The notes under the pieces: model-generated
Database searches by the model: none
Told to the model about the DNA's origin: nothing
The model's input: only the letters and a program-made list of their open reading frames with translations
Position numbers and translations under genes: made by a program
NCBI GenBank assembly: GCA_001768675.1
Contig: MELN01000017.1
Span: 131,180 to 140,114, forward strand
Source: Actinobacteria bacterium RBG_16_64_13
Lineage (GTDB): Bacteria; Actinomycetota; Thermoleophilia; RBG-16-64-13
Reading direction: 5' to 3'
Length of the DNA stretch: 8,935 bases
Shown: positions 5,874 to 8,935 of the stretch, piece by piece
Position numbering within the stretch: the first letter of the stretch is position 1
Layout: each line of letters begins with the position of its first letter

Positions 5874-6302
5874 GTGATCTTCAGCCGCATACTTGCCGCC
5901 ACCGACGGCACGGAGGCTTCTCTGCGGGGGGTGGAGGTCGCGGCCCAGATGGTCCAACGCTACGATGCCGAGTTCGTCCTGCTCACCGCCGTTTCTGTGC
6001 CGCAGCACGTTGTGTTGGCGGCGAACATGGACCAGCGCAACATCGAGAGCTACGTGGAACGGCTGGCCCAGGGCTCGCTGAGCTCCGCCGTCGCTCTGCT
6101 GCGTCAGAAGGGCGTAGGCGCCGAGGTAAAGGCTGTCGTCGGTCCCGCCGCCGAGACGATCCTCGCTGAGATCGAAGCAAGCAAGGCCGATCTGGTAGTG
6201 ATGGGGCGGAGGGGGCGCTACGAGCCCAAAGACCTGATCCTGGGCAGCGTGAGCTACCGGGTCTCCCGTCACGTGAGGGTCCCGATCCTCCTGGTTCCGT
6301 AG
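5874..6302 (+). CDS. Universal stress protein (UspA family), ATP-binding type
   Basis: A 142-residue single-domain universal stress protein, the normal length for the family. The first strand IFSRILAATDGTEAS carries the conserved Asp (residue 11). The nucleotide motif is complete: G111-x2-G114-x9-G124-Ser125 within GRRGRYEPKDLILGSVS, followed by the final strand VPILLVP. This pattern marks the ATP-binding subgroup. The longer frame extends back to 5781, but that would overlap tRNA-Ala. GTG at 5874 has GGGAG 7 nt upstream, whereas GTG at 5868 would be only one base from it. The gene begins 35 nt after tRNA-Ala with no promoter or terminator visible between, so it is probably transcribed with the tRNAs and released by tRNA 3'-end processing. 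Its role is likely cytoplasmic stress or starvation response; the exact partner is unknown. Confidence 0.92.
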   Translation: MIFSRILAATDGTEASLRGVEVAAQMVQRYDAEFVLLTAVSVPQHVVLAANMDQRNIESYVERLAQGSLSSAVALLRQKGVGAEVKAVVGPAAETILAEIEASKADLVVMGRRGRYEPKDLILGSVSYRVSRHVRVPILLVP

Positions 6303-6332
6303 ACTTCGCGGCGATCCTCTCTTAGCGGTCGA

Positions 6333-6349
6333 GTACGCCCAAAGCGTAC
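6333..6349. terminator. Possible terminator or operator hairpin after usp
   Basis: GTACGC (6333-6338) and GCGTAC (6344-6349) form a perfect 6-bp stem with a 5-nt loop, 31 nt after the usp stop, followed by a modestly T-containing stretch (CACTATTTC). It may end the tRNA-usp transcript or be a binding site upstream of the next promoter. Confidence 0.4.
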
Positions 6350-6384
6350 GTCACTATTTCATCAGATTGATTTGGCAATAGAGA

Positions 6385-6413
6385 TTGCAAAAGCCTTGCA
6401 TGTCTCCTATACT
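6385..6413 (+). promoter_or_regulatory. Promoter of the GGDEF-like membrane protein gene
   Basis: TTGCAA (6385-6390, 4 of 6) and TATACT (6408-6413, 5 of 6) are separated by an ideal 17 nt inside a locally AT-rich patch that contrasts with the GC-rich surroundings. The expected start is near 6420, only about 9 nt before the ATG at 6429, so the transcript would be nearly leaderless. Confidence 0.6.
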
Positions 6414-6428
6414 GCAACTAGAGCAAGC

Positions 6429-7388
6429 ATGGCAAGAAAGCGAACAGCCCTGGGTCTGCATCTGACCGAGCATCGCAAAGCCCGGGCGAGACTTCCGCTC
6501 TTCACTCTGATAGCACTGATCTGCCCCCCGCTCGCCGGGGTCAGATCCACCGCAGTGTGGATCTTCTACGGAGTCTTCATAGTGGCTTATGCGTTGTGGT
6601 CGCTTCGCCTGGTTCGCACGTTCGCTGCCGACCGCCGGCTCGGCTACCTTCTCTCGCTTACCGACATCGCCATCCTCCTGCCCCTGCTGGCGTGGACGTC
6701 GTCGGCGGCTCTTCAAACTGTTCTCGCGGCCGTGTGCGCTTGCGGCTTCATGGCCACGTATGCTGCGGACCGGCGGGCGAAGAGGACGGCAGGTGGTCTC
6801 CGAAACTCGGATCTTCTGCAGCCGGCGATGCACGTCGACGATCCCGGCAGGAGAGGCACGGAGACGGCGCTGGAAAGAGCCTTGCGGGTCCGGCTGTGGG
6901 TGCTCGAGAGTACCCAGACCAAATTCGCCTTGGTGATGCTGCGCATGCTCCGCTTCGAGGACATGACGTTACACTACGGCGAAGAGGCGTCCGACCACCT
7001 GCTTTCGGCGGTCATTCGCAGAGGGTTGCGGCTCATGGGCGCCGACGCCCAACACTTCGTCCTCCCGGGCGGGCGGGTGGCGTTCGTCTTCTCGACGGGG
7101 GCCGGCAGCACTCGGACGGGGGCCTCAAACGAAGGTGGCGGGGAATGGATAGATCCATACGACGTCGAGAGCTTCGCCATGGCCCTGGGCAGGAGGGCTT
7201 GCGAACACTTGATAGATGGACACCGGGTCGAGTGTGTCGTCGGGTGGGCCTCGGCTCCCGCCGACGGTGTGAACGCCGAAGACCTGGTGTACACGGCAGA
7301 GAGCGGCGCGGAGAGCGCCGCGGCCTTCCGGCGGGTGGCGGGTTCGCGGATCATCGTCCCAGAGAAGACCCGGGCGGCCGCCGGATAG
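6429..7388 (+). CDS. Membrane protein with degenerate GGDEF-like domain
   Basis: A 319-residue protein. A basic N-terminus (MARKR) is followed by hydrophobic segments at about 23-37, 41-57, 72-88 and 93-110, which suggests two membrane hairpins with a cytoplasmic C-terminal domain. Residues about 165-312 resemble a diguanylate cyclase fold: FALVMLRMLRFEDM where DiDhFK is usual, HYGEEASDHLLSAVIRR where NDtyGHxxGDxxLxxvA is usual, and a final strand VECVVGWASAPADGVNAEDL like the tvSiGvA...DaeeLl segment. The signature loop is GGRVAF (214-219) instead of GGDEF, and the metal-binding Asp is absent, so cyclase activity is not expected. It may be a sensor or a GTP/c-di-GMP-independent scaffold. ATG 6429 is chosen because upstream in-frame codons are AT-rich and hold the promoter. 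No ribosome binding site is visible. The family assignment is by eye and uncertain. Confidence 0.6.
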   Translation: MARKRTALGLHLTEHRKARARLPLFTLIALICPPLAGVRSTAVWIFYGVFIVAYALWSLRLVRTFAADRRLGYLLSLTDIAILLPLLAWTSSAALQTVLAAVCACGFMATYAADRRAKRTAGGLRNSDLLQPAMHVDDPGRRGTETALERALRVRLWVLESTQTKFALVMLRMLRFEDMTLHYGEEASDHLLSAVIRRGLRLMGADAQHFVLPGGRVAFVFSTGAGSTRTGASNEGGGEWIDPYDVESFAMALGRRACEHLIDGHRVECVVGWASAPADGVNAEDLVYTAESGAESAAAFRRVAGSRIIVPEKTRAAAG

Positions 7389-7389
7389 A

Positions 7390-7423
7390 CCAGCGTCGCG
7401 CGCCAAAGCACGGCTGGCGCTGG
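7390..7423 (+). terminator. Possible terminator hairpin after GGDEF-like gene
   Basis: Two alternative pairings share one right arm: CCAGCG (7390-7395) with CGCTGG (7418-7423), and GCGCCA (7400-7405) with TGGCGC (7415-7420). No T tract follows. It starts two bases after the stop codon and precedes the ddl promoter. Confidence 0.35.
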
Positions 7424-7453
7424 CTGCACAAGGGCGGAACCGGTTGAGGGCTG

Positions 7454-7462
7454 TGGTACAGT
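7454..7462 (+). promoter_or_regulatory. Putative extended -10 promoter giving a leaderless ddl mRNA
   Basis: TGG-TACAGT is an extended -10 element (4 of 6 to TATAAT plus TGn). Transcription about 7-8 nt downstream would begin at or next to the ddl ATG at 7470. There is no ribosome binding site before this ATG, which agrees with leaderless translation. No -35 is evident. Confidence 0.42.
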
Positions 7463-7469
7463 TCCGTGC

Positions 7470-8438
7470 ATGAACGAGCCCTCTCGTATCCGCATGGATC
7501 CCCAGACTCTCAAGACCAAGACCATTGGCGTGCTCATGGGCGGCCTTTCCGGAGAGCGGGAGGTGTCGTTCCGCTCGGGGGAGAACTGTCTGCGTGCCCT
7601 CGAAGCGCGTGGATACCGCGTGGTACGCGTCGATGCGGTTCGCGACGTCGCGGAGCGAATCGACGAAGAGGGAGTGGAAGTCGCCTTTCTCGCGCTGCAC
7701 GGGCGCTACGGGGAAGATGGCACCGTCCAGGGCCTCCTGGAGGTCATGGGTATCCCCTATACCGGGTCCGGAGTGCTGGCTTCCGCGTTGGGCATGAACA
7801 AGATCGCCGCGAAGAAGGTAGTGCGCGCGAGCGGACTGCCCACTCCTGACTACGTGGAGATAAACGGCGGCGAACCGGCGGCTTCGGCCGCGGCTCGTAT
7901 CGAAGCCGAGCTGGATCTGCCGGTGATGCTCAAGCCGGTGGAGGTGGGTTCGAGCCTCGGCGTGTTCAAGTGCAAGAGTGCCGGCGATCTCCGGGCCTCC
8001 GTTGAGAGGGGGCGGGAGAAGTACGGGGCGATGTTCGCCGAGCGGTTCGTGAGCGGCACCGAGATCACCGTGGGGGTGCTGGAGCGCGACGGTTGTCCGC
8101 AGGCTCTGCCGATCTTGGAACTGGTGCCCAAGAACGAGTTCTACGATTACGAGGCGAAGTACACAGAGGGCATGACCGAGTTCGTTCTCCCCGCCAGGCT
8201 GGCGCCGGCAGCGTACGCGGCGGCTGAGGATGCCGCCGTAGCGGCCTTCGCGGCCATCGGCTGCCGGGGATATGCGCGCGTGGATATCATGGTCGACGGG
8301 GCCGGGGTGCCGTGGTTTGTTGAGGTGAACACGTTGCCTGGGATGACGGACACATCGGATCTTCCGGCTCAAGCCCTAGCCGCGGGAATCTCGTATGAAG
8401 AGCTGGTGGAGACGATCCTCCTCACGGCCGTTGCCTGA
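7470..8438 (+). CDS. ddl: D-alanine--D-alanine ligase
   Basis: An ATP-grasp enzyme joining two D-alanines for the peptidoglycan precursor, in the cytoplasm. The 322 residues show all family motifs: GGLSGEREVS (24-33, catalytic E29), LALHGRYGEDG (74-84), GIPYTGSGV (94-102), KPVEVGSSLG (155-164), the omega-loop YDYEAKY (215-221), then D272, E285 and N287 as metal ligands in RVDIMVD and FVEVNTLPGMT, and S296. The omega-loop tyrosine pattern is that of normal D-Ala-D-Ala ligases rather than VanA-type D-Ala-D-Lac enzymes. A small deviation is MNK (109-111) where MDK is usual. It has about 14 extra N-terminal residues compared with E. coli DdlB; ATG 7494 is an alternative start. No other cell-wall gene is next to it. 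The amidohydrolase frame begins close behind, suggesting a shared transcript. Confidence 0.96.
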   Translation: MNEPSRIRMDPQTLKTKTIGVLMGGLSGEREVSFRSGENCLRALEARGYRVVRVDAVRDVAERIDEEGVEVAFLALHGRYGEDGTVQGLLEVMGIPYTGSGVLASALGMNKIAAKKVVRASGLPTPDYVEINGGEPAASAAARIEAELDLPVMLKPVEVGSSLGVFKCKSAGDLRASVERGREKYGAMFAERFVSGTEITVGVLERDGCPQALPILELVPKNEFYDYEAKYTEGMTEFVLPARLAPAAYAAAEDAAVAAFAAIGCRGYARVDIMVDGAGVPWFVEVNTLPGMTDTSDLPAQALAAGISYEELVETILLTAVA

Positions 8439-8499
8439 CGCGGGCCGACGCCACGCGCCGGGACCCGGCAGACGAGCCGCTGAGAGCGGCGGCGCCGGC

Positions 8500-8935
8500 G
8501 TGGTAGACGCCCACGTCCACGTCTTCCCCCCCGAGATAGTCGAAGACCGGGCGGCGTATCTGGGGCGGGACCCTCGATTCGACGCCCTGTACTCCTCGCC
8601 GCGAGCCCGTATGGTCACGGCTGACGACGTGGTCGAGCAGATGGAGGGCAGCGGAGTCGGGTGCTCCGTGATCATGGGCTTCGCTTTCGGTGATCAGGGG
8701 CTCTGCCGCATGGCCAACGATCACGTGGTCGAGGCGGTGCGCCGCTATCCCGGCCGCTTGGCCGGATTGGCGTGCGTATCGCCCGCGAGCGCCGGAGCCG
8801 TCGACGAGCTGCAGCGCTGCCTGGATGCCGGTTTGCGGGGTTGCGGCGAGCTCACCCCGGATGTGTATGACCCCGGCAGCGCGGGGTCCGCGGCGAATCC
8901 CGGTCTCGGCGCCGTTGCCGGCTGCCTGACCGAAC
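8500..8935 (+). CDS. Amidohydrolase-2 family protein, N-terminal part (runs off window)
   Basis: The frame is open to the right edge and 145 codons are visible. It begins VVDAHVHVFPPEI: the HxH pair (residues 5 and 7) and following FPP are the N-terminal metal-binding strand of amidohydrolase-2 (PF04909) TIM-barrel enzymes, hydrolases or decarboxylases on small carboxylated substrates. Later segments fit: VEQMEGSGVGCSVIMGFAF, ANDHVVEAVRRYPGRLAGLACV, and DAGLRGCGELTPDVY, where the glutamate strand is typical. GTG 8500 places the HxH at the usual distance from the N-terminus, but only a weak GAGAG lies upstream, and the frame stays open back into the ddl 3' end, so a TTG overlapping the ddl stop (8431) cannot be excluded. 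The substrate cannot be read from this part. Confidence 0.78.
   Translation, partial: MVDAHVHVFPPEIVEDRAAYLGRDPRFDALYSSPRARMVTADDVVEQMEGSGVGCSVIMGFAFGDQGLCRMANDHVVEAVRRYPGRLAGLACVSPASAGAVDELQRCLDAGLRGCGELTPDVYDPGSAGSAANPGLGAVAGCLTE

Noticed and set aside
6543..6564. Eight-pair inverted repeat AGATCCAC/GTGGATCT with a 6-nt loop
   Set aside because: It lies inside the membrane-protein coding region between two hydrophobic segments and has no T tract or promoter nearby; likely a coding coincidence.
6557..7447. A 296-codon plus-strand frame overlapping the GGDEF-like gene
   Set aside because: It is an out-of-frame shadow, very Arg/Gly-rich with no domain; the other frame has membrane segments and a domain-like pattern.
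7125..8372. A 415-codon open frame on the minus strand across the GGDEF-like gene and ddl
   Set aside because: It lies antisense to ddl, whose motifs are complete; the antisense translation is His/Arg/Gly-rich with no family resemblance and spans two genes.

Overview
This is a GC-rich bacterial chromosomal segment with ordinary housekeeping content and dense, mostly plus-strand coding. High GC at third codon positions, GTG starts, and a gyrA gene followed by tRNA-Ile(GAU) and tRNA-Ala(UGC) point to Actinomycetota. The gyrA-ileT-alaT order is the familiar one in that phylum. The Thr/Ala/Ser-rich linker behind the lipobox of the small cytochrome c fits a deep-branching actinobacterial class (Thermoleophilia-, Rubrobacteria- or Coriobacteriia-like), but this placement is inference and has not been tested by any search.

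Layout. Positions 1-1880 are the 3' part of gyrA, ended by a 17-bp perfect hairpin shared with a convergent cytochrome c lipoprotein gene (minus strand, 1981-2325). A divergent intergenic region follows. Next is a plus-strand run: a membrane zinc metallopeptidase of the YugP type (2499-3179), a CbiA/CobB-like protein that has lost its expected catalytic motifs (3222-4562), and a small AroQ-class chorismate mutase (4677-4973). The bifunctional-nuclease (DUF151) gene lies on the minus strand (5013-5498). Divergent from it is a tRNA-Ile/tRNA-Ala pair with a good sigma-70-type promoter, then a universal stress protein gene (5874-6302) 35 nt behind tRNA-Ala and apparently dependent on the same promoter. 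After a short AT-rich gap with its own promoter comes a membrane protein with a degenerate GGDEF-like domain (6429-7388), then D-alanine--D-alanine ligase (7470-8438, apparently leaderless). The start of an amidohydrolase-2 family gene (8500 onward) runs off the right edge.

How the genes fit together. Most are separate housekeeping functions: DNA topology, respiration or redox, membrane proteolysis, aromatic amino acid synthesis, translation, stress response and cell-wall precursor synthesis. I see no mobile element, CRISPR array, phage gene or defence system. The most unusual content is two probable pseudoenzymes. One is the CbiA-like protein lacking the P-loop lysine and the amidotransferase cysteine. 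The other is the membrane GGDEF-like protein with GGRVA in place of GGDEF. Both have intact full-length reading frames, which suggests retained non-catalytic roles. Smaller points are a non-consensus GyrA box, compact promoters with palindromes, and a hairpin abutting the chorismate mutase ribosome binding site.
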